DNA from: Diphasiastrum complanatum
Lineage: Eukaryota > Streptophyta > Lycopodiopsida > Lycopodiales > Lycopodiaceae
Length of the DNA: 64,000 nucleotides
Assembly: GCA_029204225.1 (NCBI GenBank)
Contig: CM055109.1
Span: 30,221,422-30,285,421, forward strand
Reading direction: 5' to 3'
In this document: in pieces, positions 9,707-21,298 of the stretch
Layout of the letters: every line of letters begins with the position of its first letter
Position numbering within the stretch: position 1 is the stretch's first letter
Program-made: the position numbers and the translations under genes
The notes under the pieces: generated by a model
Seen by the model: only the letters and a program-made list of their open reading frames with translations
Told to the model about the DNA's origin: nothing
Database searches by the model: none

Positions 9707-10060
9707 TTCACTCTTGAGCCGTATACTCCTGATGATGTATATAGATTTCGGCAAGAGTTGATCAGAACCTATGCCCAGAACGGTGTAAGCATTGCACCTG
9801 AGATCGAGGGCCCTCAAAAGCAAGTTGTTCCTGCCTTAACAACCTTTCAAGTTGCTCAGTATGCAGATCTTATTTTATATGATCAAAAAAGAATAAAAGT
9901 CCTTCCTAATACAGAGGAAGACAATATTATAGCAGAGATTCCTCGTCTTAAAAGACATTGAGGTCCTTCCCGAAACAGAAGAAGACGAGATTATAGAAGG
10001 AGCTGTTCCCTTATCAGTTCCTAATATTGATAAAGAAAATATAGAAAAATTGACTGAATA
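9707..10060 (+). pseudogene. Putative last exon of the H3-like locus, unknown function
   Basis: After the acceptor TGACAG (9705-9706) a frame runs FTLEPYTPDDVYRFRQELI... to a TGA near 9961. A second frame then runs VLPETEEDEIIEGAVPLS to a TAG near 10060. VLPNTEEDNII in the first frame and VLPETEEDEII in the second are an internal near-repeat separated by a frameshift. No domain was recognised. Its link to the histone part is inferred only from orientation and splice signals. Confidence 0.35.
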
Positions 10061-10249
10061 GAGATCTATTTGTAAATAGAGATACATAAAAAAAAAAAGA
10101 TACAATCATTTTACATGTAAACAACCTGTTTATGGATTTTTTTATTGATATCAATATAGATTCTTACAATCGGGTTGTGTCCATAGAGTAATATTGGAAT
10201 GCAATTTTCTATATTGATAAAAAGACATGATGATTGGCATGCATTTGCT

Positions 10250-11852
10250 GATAGTGAATCTCAATGTTCTTCCATAAGTTGGATTGTTTCGCCAATATCT
10301 CTGCATTTGATCTCGAGCTCATGTCTTTTATGTACCTGCATAAAACTAATACAAAGTTAGTTACAATTAGTACAGAGATTGTATTAGAAAGTTTTGATTC
10401 AAACTATTTATAAAAGATCGAGTGTTTACAGTTACTTACGAGTTTATCATTGAAAATGAATCTGAAGTCTGAAAGTACATCATCTTGTAGGAGCAATAGT
10501 TCCCGCCTGATGTAGTTTAGACTCCAATCTTCTTCCACTTCAACACACGTCAAAACGACATTATTGTATAAAATTTCAATATTTTTTCTTGTTGAATGTC
10601 CACTGGCTTCCAAGTCTTGATCGAGTGGCATCCATTAACCTTTATTTTTTTCCATCTTTGATAATGGAAGCATAAGATCAACATTTGTTTTTCAATTTGA
10701 TAACGGAAGCACATGAAAGACATTTTAATTCTGCATTCTATTTTTCCATCTGATCTTTTGTCCCAGCCTTCATCCATAAGTTCAGATAATAAACTATCTG
10801 ATAAATTTTTGCATACAAACATCGTTGGGATTTTGTGTACATTGACACTTGAAAAGAAATCCACAAATATATTCAAGAAAATAAACCAACTCAATCTGAC
10901 TATTTTTTATCCCGTGTTCGTTTTTAATGAATTTTTTACATCATCATATATCTTGCAACAAAATGATTCTGAAATTGTAGCATCTGGTGCAATTCATTCA
11001 TCACTTTCAAAACTAGGTAATGGAATTGGTACTATTTATTTAAAATTTCTTTTTGTATTAGGAATGTACATTGATTCATAAAAAAAGATCCCACTATCAG
11101 CTAGATCTTTTGCAGTTCTACCTCAATATTGCAGCTGTCCAATATCAGTGTGAATAACATCTAACACACCTGCTAAAGATCCACTCGGCTCCCATTCATT
11201 TATGTTAGATGGATACAAATTTGCAAGAGAAAAATGATCAGATTGGCAAGTTTAGTATTAGATATTTATGAATGACAAAAATCTAAGTATCAAAAACATC
11301 AATACTCACAATTGTTTTTTTTGTGATCCTGACGGTTGAATCCTTGTACATTTATCTCTGAATACATATATACATGTTGGACTAGAATTTCAGAAATAGA
11401 TTTTCCTCCTGATGATGTTTTGAAATCCAAAATTCTGGCCTTCCAATAAGATCGAAATGATAGTTTTGAATTTTTCATTTTTCGAAATGCTGCTCTTGAT
11501 GATGGATGCATCAAAACCCAAGAGTTTTTGAGTATTTTTTTGGCACCCATAATCCATTATCATCTGTCTCGTTGAATAGAAGCACAGAGTCGATCGAGGA
11601 GCACGACTTCCTTGATGGTGCCATTCGTAATGTGCATGCAAAAATCTGAAACAATGAACTATGAATATGAGAAAATGTATTGGCAAAAATTTGAAACACT
11701 GATCTATTTGGCGCCACGAATTTACTCTGGTTAACCCTGTTAACCATGATTTGACAATGCATATACATTAATGGTACATCGATTTTCTCATCTTTCATAT
11801 TCATTTTCAATATTTTTGGGTCTTTTCGGACAGTGATGAGTTGGAAGGGCAT
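10250..11852 (-). pseudogene. Degenerate multi-exon minus-strand gene, unrecognised
   Basis: Several minus-strand frames carry protein-like sequence broken by stops. From 11852: MPFQLITVRKDPKILKMN, then SWVLMHPSSRAAFRKMKN (about 11500), NINEWEPSGSLAGVLDVI (about 11200), then HKIPTMFVCKNLSDSLLSEL and YIRRELLLLQDDVLSDFRF (about 10480). The last ends at a strong 5' splice site CTC|GTAAGTAA (about 10441). A final exon VHKRHELEIKCRDIGETIQL (about 10250-10320) starts after TTATGCAG and ends in a stop. Exon structure suggests a former host gene or a DNA-transposon gene. The family is unknown. Confidence 0.4.
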
Positions 11853-12255
11853 GTCTCATTAACCAATAACATTTCCACATGTTGTCCGACGAAACATCAA
11901 TATAATTTAAAAGTTTTTATTTTATTTATATTTGGAAAATTCTACATTACGTAGAACCCCGATTTCAAGGTTTCAATTGGTCCACCTGGCAACGAAAATA
12001 AAAACAAAAATAAAAAAACATTTTTTTCAAAGGCCCTCTTTGGGCTCTAAGTTTCTCTAATGCATAGAAGTTATTACATCTCATGCTCAACTAATTAATG
12101 TCTGAAGTTAACCATATCATTTAAACGTCGGGCAAGGCCGAAAACTCAAAAAACAACGACCAAAAGTTACCGGTTCACATTTTCTCTCTAAGTAGTTTCT
12201 CTCTAAAGTGAAATTTCTTATTAAAGGGCCCATTTTGAGCCCATGTTTTTCCTAA
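11853..12255. other. AT-rich spacer without recognisable features
   Basis: No coding similarity was seen. GGCCCTCTTTGGGC-type phrases near 12030 and 12220 resemble one near 28930, so the stretch may be repeat debris. Confidence 0.3.
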
Positions 12256-13095
12256 TAATCTATTGTTGATGTTTAGACTCGATTGGATGATTATGAGACG
12301 CATGCTGCAATTTCTTAATTCCTTTTGATCCTTCATCAATTGAAGGAATCTTTCTTCTTAGATCCTCAAAGATCTGAACGAAAGCAATGCATCCAAACAC
12401 TCGAATATGTTTGAGTGATGGATCGTCTATCATCAATATTTTCTGCCCAATCAGCATCTGTATAATTTACCAACATTAGGGCTTCAGATTGATCATACTT
12501 CAAGCCAAAATTTAACGTGCCTCGAACATATCTCAAAATACATTTGGCAGCTTTCTAGTGAGTCTGACTAGGTTCTTGCATAAATTGACTTACCACACCA
12601 ACAACATAAGCAATATCAGGTCGTATGTGTGTCAAATAGATTAAACTGTCCACTAATTGCCTATATAAGTATGCATCAGCTTTCTTGGCTTCATCAAATG
12701 CAGAAAGTTTGGTATTGGCCTCCATTGAAGTACTTAGTGACTTGCAATCCTGCATATTAAACTTATACAATAGATCTCGTGCATACTTGCTTTGCATAAG
12801 AATAACACTATCTTCCTTTTGCCAAACTTCAATACCAAGACAATAATGCATCAACTCTAAATCGCTCATGTCAAAGGTATTGGAAAGGCATGATTTGATT
12901 TCATCAATTAAGCCCATATTACTTCTTGTAATAATCAAATCATCGACATAGAGAACAACGAACACTATATCTGAATTTTGCCTAAGAATGTAAAGATTAG
13001 GATTAGCATCATCTTTACCATTCCCTTTCGCTTGAAGTGTTCATCAATGCAAGAGTACCACGCTCGTGGCACTTGCTTCAATCTATATATGACAG
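12256..13095 (-). pseudogene. Copia pol fragment (integrase tail, RT, RNase H), decayed
   Basis: Minus-strand frames give LKQVPRAWYSCIDEHF (about 13085-13040), then FVVLYVDDLIITRSNMGLID with the YVDD catalytic motif (about 12930), DLELMHYCLGIEVWQ, and SLIYLTHIRPDIAYVV. A separate integrase-tail piece HIRVFGCIAFVQIFEDLR lies at about 12390. Order and frames are disrupted and no LTR was identified. Confidence 0.75.
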
Positions 13096-14100
13096 CAAAT
13101 CTTCCAAGAGTTGCAGCAGCGCGAGTTGAACTAGAAGCAGGACCCTTGCAAAAAGTTTGGAGGGCACCTCGTCTTGAAATGCCAAAATATGATGGATTGA
13201 CAGATCCAATCAGATTCCTCCAGATTTACTACGAGGAGTGCAAAATTTATGGCACAATAACATATTGCGCGGATTCCGACGTGGACGTCCAACGTATTTT
13301 TGAAAATTTTATAATCTATTGCAATTCGACACGTCGGAATCCAATGTCCAAGCAAAAAATCCCAAACTGGGAGTTCGGTGATTGGGAAATTCTGGTGGCA
13401 ACCAATTTTAAAGTGCACGTCGAAATCCGAAATCTCAACATGGATACGACGTGGTGTTCTTCTTAAAAAAAACAAATTACATGTCATCTGACGTGGATGT
13501 CGGAATCCGAAACATCGAAATTTGACATCCACGTCAGCAATCCAAAAGCCCATCTACGGCGTCTGGCATCTGGCCTTCGGGCCTAACAGTCACGGACGTC
13601 AGATTCCGATGTGTTTGGAGGATGTCAGAATCCGACGTCTGTTTCATTTCTCCAAATTCACGTGACCCAGCACCTTCTTTTTCACCTTGTTTTGTGCAAG
13701 TTGGAACAATTGAAGGGGTCTTTGGAGCAATTATTGTGATTATTCAGATTCTTGAAGATCAGTTCATGCTTTTGATGCTTTGAGGTTGGTGCTTGAAGAT
13801 ATTGAAGGCTTTTGAAATTTTTGTTTTGCTTTTTGTTTGAAAGATAAAGTTTGTTTTGTTTATTTTTGTGAAAGAAAGTGAAGAGAGGAAGGATAAATGA
13901 TTGAATAGATAGTGTTAATTGTTAAGTGCTAATAGATAGTGTTAGATGTTAAGTGTTAAGTGTTTGAATAGATATTGTTAAGTGTTAGGTGTTTGGAAGG
14001 TTAGTGTAGTATAATCTTTGTGAAGTTTTGTTTTTGTACTACTCAATATATAAATAATATTTTAATTTAATCAAATTTGTTTTTTTTTTGTGTGTTTTAG
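13096..14100. repeat. Non-coding stretch with two short-motif clusters
   Basis: At 13268-13641 at least seven copies of a GACGT-GGAATCCGA type motif occur in both orientations (for example CACGTCGGAATCC, GTCGGAATCCGA, GTCAGAATCCGACGTC). At 13880-14010 the AATAGATAGTGTTAAGTGTTAAG type unit repeats imperfectly about five times. No gene was recognised. The stretch lies directly before a CACTA-like coding remnant. Confidence 0.5.
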
Positions 14101-14118
14101 TATAAATCATACACTGCC

Positions 14119-14394
14119 ATGTGGGCAAATGGACATCATTATCATGTTGAGAGAGTTGACAACAAGCGACATACATATGATTGGGGTATAACGGCCAACT
14201 TTCAACAAGAGAGTTGTTCTAGTGTGAGGGATGTAAATGTCATTTCGGACGATCTAGACTATGTTGGCACATTGCAACATATTTATGAAGTCGATTACAA
14301 GACTAACGACATATACTTTATTTTTTACGTAAAATGGTTTAAGGAAAAATGGCAGGTCATTACATCACAGTTGGCCTCGACATATGGTTTATAG
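14119..14394 (+). pseudogene. CACTA (En/Spm) DUF4216-like fragment
   Basis: The 91-aa frame contains ANFQQESCSSVRD, then DLDYVGTLQHIYEVDYK and YVKWFKEKW. This follows the layout of the DUF4216 domain found downstream of TNP2 in CACTA transposons (YGVLxEIIELDY...FKCDWxD). The match is from memory of the domain and is diverged. It is a fragment next to a copia gag start only about 30 bp downstream. Confidence 0.45.
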
Positions 14395-14424
14395 CCTACG
14401 GTTGAAGTTTCAGACAGTTTTGGG

Positions 14425-15792
14425 ATGGCAAACATGGGAGAGTCCATTTTGAGTGAAAGTAGCATATTGGACGAGATTTCCAACTATGCAGTGTGGAAAT
14501 TCAAAATGAAAAATATACTGATGGAGAAGGACGTGTGGGATGTCATCACAAGTGATGAGGGAAGACAGACAAATGAAGTGACATCAAAGTGTTCAATAAG
14601 AAGGTGAGGAAAGCTTTCACCTTCATCAACTTGTTAGTGAAAGATCACATCATTACCCACATTCGTGATGATGTTACACCCAGACAAGCATGGGATGTAC
14701 TAAAGGAGCAGTTTGAAACGTCAAATCCATCAAGAATCATGTTTTTGAAGTCAAAACTGAATAGTGCTCGCATAAAACAAGGAGAGCACATTCAGACGTA
14801 CATGACCAGAATTAAGACAATGAGGAATGAACTGCATTCTATTGGTGAGCACATACGTGATGTGGATATAGTGCACAATGCATTGTGCAGCATTGCAGAA
14901 CCCTATCATATGTTTGTGAGCATAATAGCATCAAGAGAAAGATTGCCAACCTTTGTCGAGCTCATAGGAATCTTGATGCAGGAGGAGCAACGACGAGAAA
15001 TGGTGAAAGCTAGACGTCAAAACACGGATGATCAGGCACTTGCGACACACCAAAAACAAGGCAATGGCAAGGGCAAAAAGAAGTCTAAGCAGCAATTCAC
15101 CAAGACTCAGGAAGATGAGGGATCTTCCAACAAGACCAAGAAGAATGGCAAATGCTTCCATTGTGGCAAAAAGGGCCATTGCAAGAGTGAATGTCGAAAA
15201 TTCCTGGTAGATTCAGACAAGGGGAAACCAAAGCAAGTAGGTAACCTTGTCGATGATGGTGAGATTGAAGACTCTAGCATCTTCATATCAGCATTGTCAT
15301 CTAATCAAGATGATCAAGCATGGTACATTGACTCAAGAGCCACAAGACACATCACATGTAATAAAGATTGGTTCAGTAGCTTGATGAGAAAATTGGAAAT
15401 GGTAACAGGATTGGCCACGATGGAAGACCACTTGAAGAAGATGTGCGAGTCATGTGTGTATGGGAAGCAGCATCAAGAGAAGTTCAATAAAGGTGGTATT
15501 GCAAGGGCAAAGAACATCCTGGATCTAATTCACACAAATCTATGTGGGCCTATGAGGACTATGTCCTTAGGTAAAGTCTTCTATTTCATGATCTTCATTG
15601 ATAATATGTCACGCAAGACGTGGATTTACTTCATGAAGAAGAAATCAGATGCGTTTGACACTTTCAAGAGCTTCAAAGCATTGGTCAAAAATTAGACAAG
15701 TAGGAAGATCAAAGTTCTAAGATCAGATAATGGAGGTAAGTACAAATCTAATGACTTCAATGATCTTTGTAATCAATGCAGGATCAAAAGAC
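14425..15792 (+). pseudogene. Copia Gag-PR-IN fragment, truncated
   Basis: It starts MANMGESILSESSILDE with a Gag UBN2 domain. A frame change near 14595 joins VTSK to FNKKVRKAFTFINLL. Next are the CCHC knuckle CFHCGKKGHCKSEC, a protease site WYIDSRATRHIT in which the Gly of DSG is Arg, then an internal deletion straight into the pre-integrase CVYGKQHQEKFNK and the integrase FIDNMSRKTWIYF. A TAG follows FKALVKN at 15693. The frame continues to KIKVLRSDNGG and is cut near 15792. The family is that of the larger copia at 16806-28491, which shares the same TAG. RT and RNase H are absent. Confidence 0.8.
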
Positions 15793-16170
15793 TGTAAAAT
15801 ATGACAGAGGGAAAGAATGCTCAAGCTTATAAAAATTGGCTCTCTTCTCTCTCTATTGATACTCAAATCTATATGTGTATACAATGGCACGAAGTGTCGT
15901 CCTTATATAAACGATCACCGGCCTCAATGTCGTTTACCAACCGTTAAGATGTCGGTTGAGATCCGCTAATGTGTCTCTATAGAACGTTGCACAAAGCGTC
16001 GTGAGTTCTAATCTAAATGTGAATTTACAAAGTGCAAATAGGCATTTACGTGAATTTAGGCACTATAGCACATTTACATGTATAAGAATTGACAATTTTT
16101 GCAATATAAAACAGTAACTTTAAATAATGTGGGATCATGAGGCTTCACATATCCCCTTCCTCAGCTGTGC
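15793..16170. other. Unassigned stretch, possibly a small LTR-like remnant
   Basis: It begins TGTAAAATATGAC exactly where the copia integrase homology stops and contains CCTTATATAAACG (TATA-like on both strands). A TG...CA frame 15793-16113 can be drawn, but no target duplication is visible. Nature uncertain. Confidence 0.25.
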
Positions 16171-16805
16171 AGCGGCTCACAAACAAATTGCTTATATTCT
16201 CCTTTGTCGCTTCTTGTTGGCTGGCTTTCTATGGAAAATGGCTTTTGCTCGAGATTTGTTTTCTTCATTAACTTGTTCTAGGGTCATCCCTTTTGTAGCT
16301 AGAAAGTAATTGTTCTTCTGGTTGTAATCTTCCTGAAAAGATAAATTCTGTAATTGCAGTTGGATATGAATTTTCGATCACAAATTTTATTGTCTCCTAT
16401 CGGAAATGCATTATCTCCATTGGAGAGACCTTCAGGCAAGTGAAATGCAAAAATAAAAACACAAGCACATGTTATTAATCAAGAATAAGTTATTCATAAT
16501 TATGAATATCTGATTGTGATTCCCTTTATGTAGTCCTGCCTATGAAAGAACTTCTTCCAACCTCTTAATAGCTGCTTTAGCCACAGACTCCGGTTTTGTA
16601 TTTCATGCAAGGAGAATATGCGGATAAATAAGTTGTTCAATAATACGAACCTCAGCATGTAATGTGCATACATGAGCATTTTTTAATGGAATTGGCAGAA
16701 CATTTTTCATATTTGGATCTTCTACTTCTCGTGTTGTGGTCGTCCCAAATTCATATTGTATCAATCCTTCATGCAATAGAGGCATAGATGCTTTGATGTT
16801 GCCCC
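16171..16805 (-). pseudogene. Unknown repeated gene family, copy A, 3' part (gene 1)
   Basis: Minus-strand frames, reading from 16805: SKHLCLYCMK, then NVLPIPLKNAHVCTLHAEVR, IIEQLIYPHILLA, a stop, then NTKPESVAKAAIKRLEEVLS and AGLHKGN. Below, after a TTATCTTTTCAG acceptor (about 16335), comes NYFLATKGMTLEQVNEENK. The same order occurs in copy B (LPISLRNVHICTLHAEV, ILFA-stop-NFEPEASAKEAI, RLEDVLSKADLHKG). A Trp-sized gap is a stop codon in both copies. Frames are broken, so it is a pseudogene. The 5' part lies beyond the copia insertion at 28497. The family is unnamed to me. Confidence 0.6.
16801..16805. repeat. Target-site duplication GCCCC (left)
   Basis: It matches 28492-28496 exactly. Removing the element joins VSHGA to TSKHLCLYC of the interrupted gene in frame on the minus strand. 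Confidence 0.9.
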
Positions 16806-17144
16806 TGTCAAGGATCTTACTGGCAGTATAGTTAGCTAATTTGCAAGCAATCTAACATCAAACAGATAAGCAGTAAAGAGAGATCACACACCAACCCAAG
16901 AGAACACTTGTGAACTATATTAACAAAAGAGACTGAAAGATACATATACACAGTCTAATTTTTGTGGGTACCGCTGCATGGCAATTCGGTCCCCGTTATA
17001 AGACATGTGTCCCAACTTACACTACGTGTGTCGTCAACTGGCACTCATGCATACTATCACAAAAGCAGTAAAAAAATTCGAAATCACTGCTAAACACGAA
17101 AAGTCATGAACTATAAGAGAAACTCAAGTTTACTTATTCTAACA
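16806..17144 (-). repeat. 3' LTR of the larger copia
   Basis: The 339-bp LTR reads TGTCAAGGATCTTACTGG...TTACTTATTCTAACA on the plus strand, followed by CTCTCCCTTAAG, the purine tract on the minus strand. The matching 5' LTR is split by a solo LTR. Confidence 0.85.
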
Positions 17145-17158
17145 CTCTCCCTTAAGCC

Positions 17159-17674
17159 CTAGTTTATCTTTCTTACAAAGAGCTTTTCTTTAAAAAACTC
17201 AAACTTATTAGTACTTAAAGGTTTAGTGAATATATTAGCTAATTGATTCTCTGTCTTACAATGCACTACGTCTATTTCATTAGATAACAACTTCTCTTTG
17301 ATGAAATGATACTTAATTTCTATATGCTTCGTGCGTGCATGAAATACAGAATTTTTAGCTAGTTGTATAGCACTCTGGCTGTCACATCTGATCACAGTAG
17401 GCTTATTCTGTAGAATTCCAATATCTTCTAACATTCTTCTTAGCCAAACTGCTTCTTGCGTACTGAACATAGTGCTTTGTATTCTGATTCTGTAGTAGAA
17501 AGAGCAACTGTGTCTTGTTTCTTACTTGACCAAGAAAATGCACCATTACCAAAATGAAATACATAACCTGTGGTAGATCTCCTGTCATCAATACAGCCTG
17601 CCCAATCTGAATCAACAAAGCCTTGTAAAACTCGTAAAGTATGCTGCTTCTCATACAACAATCCATGGGTTAAC
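17159..17674 (-). pseudogene. RNase H end of the larger copia (beyond the nested element)
   Basis: Minus frames give LTHGLLYEKQHTLRVLQGFV, DSDWAGCIDDRRSTTGYVF and STTESEYKALCS, then after a frame change AVWLRRMLEDIG, FHARTKHIEIKYHFIKEKL and LANIFTKPLS. These are the typical copia RNase H and C-terminal motifs. The upstream part (ILRYVKGT) lies at about 22590, across the nested insertion. Confidence 0.85.
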
Positions 17675-18163
17675 TGATAAACTTTACAATTTTTAGGACA
17701 ATAATGATTGTACTTTACAATCATAGAGAGTTACTGGTTGCTTAACCAATGGATCTATCAAGTTCTACACATTAGATCTTGATCTAGATTCACTATTATG
17801 GATCAACACATCATAAATTAGTGAGAGCGGCCTCACACGTGTGGAAAACTGTCCACAGTACGGCCTGCACCTGAAACAACAAGTACAATAATCCTAGATA
17901 ACAATCATTCATAGAAATCACAAGACAAATGACTAGAAACCTCACAAGGTGACTAGTCAACTTGACTAAAAAACTAGTCATATCATGCCCACACTAACTA
18001 GATTGATACAAAATCAATTTAGATATATACAAGTATGAAAAGTACATCCTTTCACATGTGGGAACAAGCTTCACTCATGTGAAATCAGATCATCAACATT
18101 ATTCTAATATTTGGTCAATATTTACAATAACCAATGTCAAGTGAGAAGTGATAATTTTCAACA
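17675..18163 (-). repeat. 3' LTR of nested copia (shortened)
   Basis: It runs from TGATAAACTTTACA to GATAATTTTCAACA, 489 bp. Compared with 21722-22584 it lacks about 370 bp after AGAAACCTCACAA. Both copies contain CACACGTGTG-type palindromes. Confidence 0.82.
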
Positions 18164-18176
18164 CTCCTCCTCACTT

Positions 18177-19559
18177 CTAACTTGGCAAATCTAATGTACA
18201 TCTATCTACAATTCCAAGAGCATATCTTAACTTAAAAAATGGATCTTTGAACAATGGCTTGGTTAAGATATCAGCTATGCATTTGAATGATGGTACATGA
18301 TGTAATTGCACCTCCTTGGATTGTACCTTCTCCCTCACAAAGTGATGAGCTATCTCAATATGCTTTGTTCTAGCAGGGAAGATAGGATTTGAAGCAATTT
18401 GTTGAGAAGCTTGATTGTCACAAAATATGTAAGGGATCTCCTCGACCTCTAGCACATGTATCTCCATCAAGAGTCTTCTTAGCCATAGGAGTTCTTTGGT
18501 TGTTGAAGTCAATGCCTTGTACTCGGCTTCACAAGAAGATAGTGAGATTGTATCTTGCTTTTTGGAAAGCGAAGATATCACTCCTCCACAAAGAAATGTT
18601 GCAAATGCACTAATGGACTTCATGTCCATCTTGTCACCTACAAAATCTGAATTCGAGTAGGCTCTCAAGTGCAAGTTAGATCCTTCATAAAGTATGCCAA
18701 AAAATCTAGTACTAGAAACATATCTAAGTACTCTCTTGGCACTTTTCCAATGATGAACTAAAGGAGCTTGCATACTTTGACTCAACTTACTTACACAAAA
18801 ACTTAAGTTAGTTCTAGTGATGGTCAAATAGATTAGAGACCCTATAAGCTTTCTAAAGAGGGTGATGTCCTCAAAGGATGCTTCATCACCTTCATTAGTT
18901 GCTTTCACAACATGCTCCATAGGGGTGTCAATCCCCTTACAATCTTTCATACCAAACCTTTCAAGAATGGAAGTAGCATACTTAGATTGACTTATGACAG
19001 TACAATTGCTACTTCTAGACACTTCTATCTCAAGTATAAACTTCAGGAAGCCTAGATCTACCATCTTGAACTCACTAGATAAATCAACTTTTACTTTGTT
19101 TATACCTTCATCATCATTTCCTTTCAAAATGATGTCATCAACATAAAGTACCAAAATGATGATCATTCCTTCATTACATTTGAGATATAAAGAAGGTTCA
19201 TAAGCACTTAGTACAAAGCCAAGAGAATAGAGAAAATCATGCAACCTAGAGTACCAAGCTCTAGGTGCTTGCTTCAAGCCATATAGGCTTTTCCTGTAGC
19301 ACACCTTTTTCTCCTCACCAACCTTGATGAAGCCCTCGGGTTGCATCATGTAGATTTCCTCTTCTAAGAAGCCATTCAAGAGGGCATTTGTCACATCCAT
19401 TTGGTAGAGATCCCACTTGAACAAAGTAGCAATGCAAATAATTAATCTAATAGTTACAAGCTTAGCTATAGGTGCAAATGTTTCTTCATAATCCAATCCT
19501 TTTATTTGAAGAAATCCCTTAGGCAACAAGCCTAGCTTTGTACTTACTAATAGATCCAT
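18177..19559 (-). pseudogene. Nested copia RT-RNase H (460 aa open frame)
   Basis: The frame carries GLDYEETFAPIAKLVTIRL, YQMDVTNALLNGF, SLYGLKQAPRAWYSRL, the catalytic LYVDDIIL, then RNase H with SLSSCEAEYKALTSTTKELL and IADILTKPL. The upstream frame is broken near 19550, where KARLVAKG should join, so it is not translated as part of a whole polyprotein. The RT-RNase H portion itself is open to its stop. It is closely related in motifs to the intact copia at 2717-6760. Confidence 0.85.
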
Positions 19560-20438
19560 CTTGATTGTACTTTATTCTATAAATCCACTTACATGCAAGT
19601 GGTTTCTTCCCTCTTGGAAGATTTACAAGATTCCAAGTATGATTTTCTTCTAATGCATCATACTCTACTTGCATTGCATCTCTCCAAACTTTAGATTTTT
19701 ATGTTTCTTCAAAAGATGATGGTTCTTCAAGCAATGTAGCTATGAAGGAGTAAGAGGTAGAAGGTGTAGAGTCTTCCTTTTGCTTTCCCTTGTCCACATA
19801 GGTGAGCCTTGAGGGCTCGGCCTTGCTTCTTGATGATCTTCTCGGCCCTTTTGACTTGGATCCATGTCTCCATCCTCGGGTTTGTCAAGATCCTCCTCGG
19901 GTTTGTCAAGATCTTAAATGCACAATGGGTTAGATCCATTTGACAAGCTGTTAGCAAATTGTGACTCATCAAAAAGTACATCCTTGCTTACCTTTACTTT
20001 CTTGGATATAGGATCATATATCCTATAGCACTTGCTATTTTCTCCATAGCCAACAAAGATCCCTTTGAAGGAGATAGCATCTTCTTTCCTTCTAGTCTAC
20101 AAAGGGATGTGAACATAACAAATACATCCAAAGATCTTAAAATCTTTTACATTGGGTTTCTTATCAAACAACGCTTGAAGGTGAGATCCCATCTATAGCA
20201 CTACTAGGAAGTCTATTACACAAGTAATTAGCACATGTTATAGCTTCTCCCCAAAATGATATGGGAAGTGATGCATCAAGTCTTAAAGACTTTGCACACT
20301 CACATGGACTCCTATTTTTCCTCTCGGCCACCCCATTTTGTTGGGGGGTGTAGAAACAAGTGTATTGCAACTTAATGCCATTGATCTCACAAAAGTATTT
20401 CATTTTATTGGAGGTGTACTCTCCTCCATTATCACATC
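19560..20438 (-). pseudogene. Nested copia integrase C-part, broken
   Basis: A minus frame 20403-20164 gives FYTPQQNGVAERKNRSPCEC and ASLPISFWGEAITCANYLC, the end of the integrase core with the catalytic Glu region. Further down KVSKDVLFDESQ-like and connection sequences appear in mixed frames. Upstream it meets Gag directly at about 20439, a deletion junction. Confidence 0.75.
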
Positions 20439-21298
20439 TTAGTGCTTTGATGGAATACTAAGTTGTTTCTCTACTAGAGACTCCTTGTTCTTCACTTTGC
20501 CTTTGGAAGTAGATCCTCCATTCTTCATCTTGGCCTCCTTGCCTTGATTTTTCTTGAATGGATGTTGCTTCTTCTTGCCTTTAGATGTAAAGTCAGCCTT
20601 CTTCTCTCCTCCATTAAGTGACATGCTATCCATTCTTGTCTTGAGGTGTAGAAGCCTACTCTCCTCGACCACAAGAACATTTTGCAACTTGTCAATGGAT
20701 GGAGGAGTGTCTTGAATGGCAAAATGATTGGACTAAGTTGGTGAACTCATCACCTAGAGCATTCAAGATGATTTGTACTAGCCCTTGATCTTGGATCTTC
20801 TCTCCTATTGCACTTAACTCCTTTTTTAGAGATTTGATCCTAAGGACATACTCTTGTCCACTCTCTCCACTTCCTTTCATGCTTTGGAAAACTTGATTTC
20901 TTAGCATGAGGATTCTTGAAGTATTATTGGATTCATAGATGCTCTTTAATGAATCCCAAGCCTCTTTGGATGAGGTACAAGAAGACACCTCTTTCAAGAG
21001 GTCATTGCAATATGCAATGTAGATAATATATCATGGATCACTAGAATTCCATTCTCACTTTCCAAATGGAATAATTTGTGGAAATGAGTCTCTCACTTGA
21101 TTCCATCAAATATCCACCCATGGATGACATTGTAGAATGAATGCTCTTCTTAAAATCACAAAGATTTCTAAATTTTAAAAGATCTATGAAAGGCCTAAAG
21201 CTTACAAGAATGCCTATAGGCTTGTCTCTATCAAACAGGCACACAAGCTTGAATGATACACAAAGATCTTGCCAAAAATTCCTAGCTTTCACTCTCAC
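20439..21298 (-). pseudogene. Nested copia Gag, broken frames
   Basis: Minus frames read MGGYLMESSERLISTNYSIW (21125-21060), then after a break VSSCTSSKEAWDSLKSIYES, TSRILMLRNQVFQS and LVQIILNALGDEF. A lysine-rich region follows, where the CCHC knuckle should come but is missing. Frameshifts lie near 21040 and 20700. Confidence 0.8.

Noticed and set aside
15793-16113. Complete small solo LTR
   Set aside because: TG...CA ends can be drawn but flanks AAGAC and GTAAC do not match, so it is left as unassigned.
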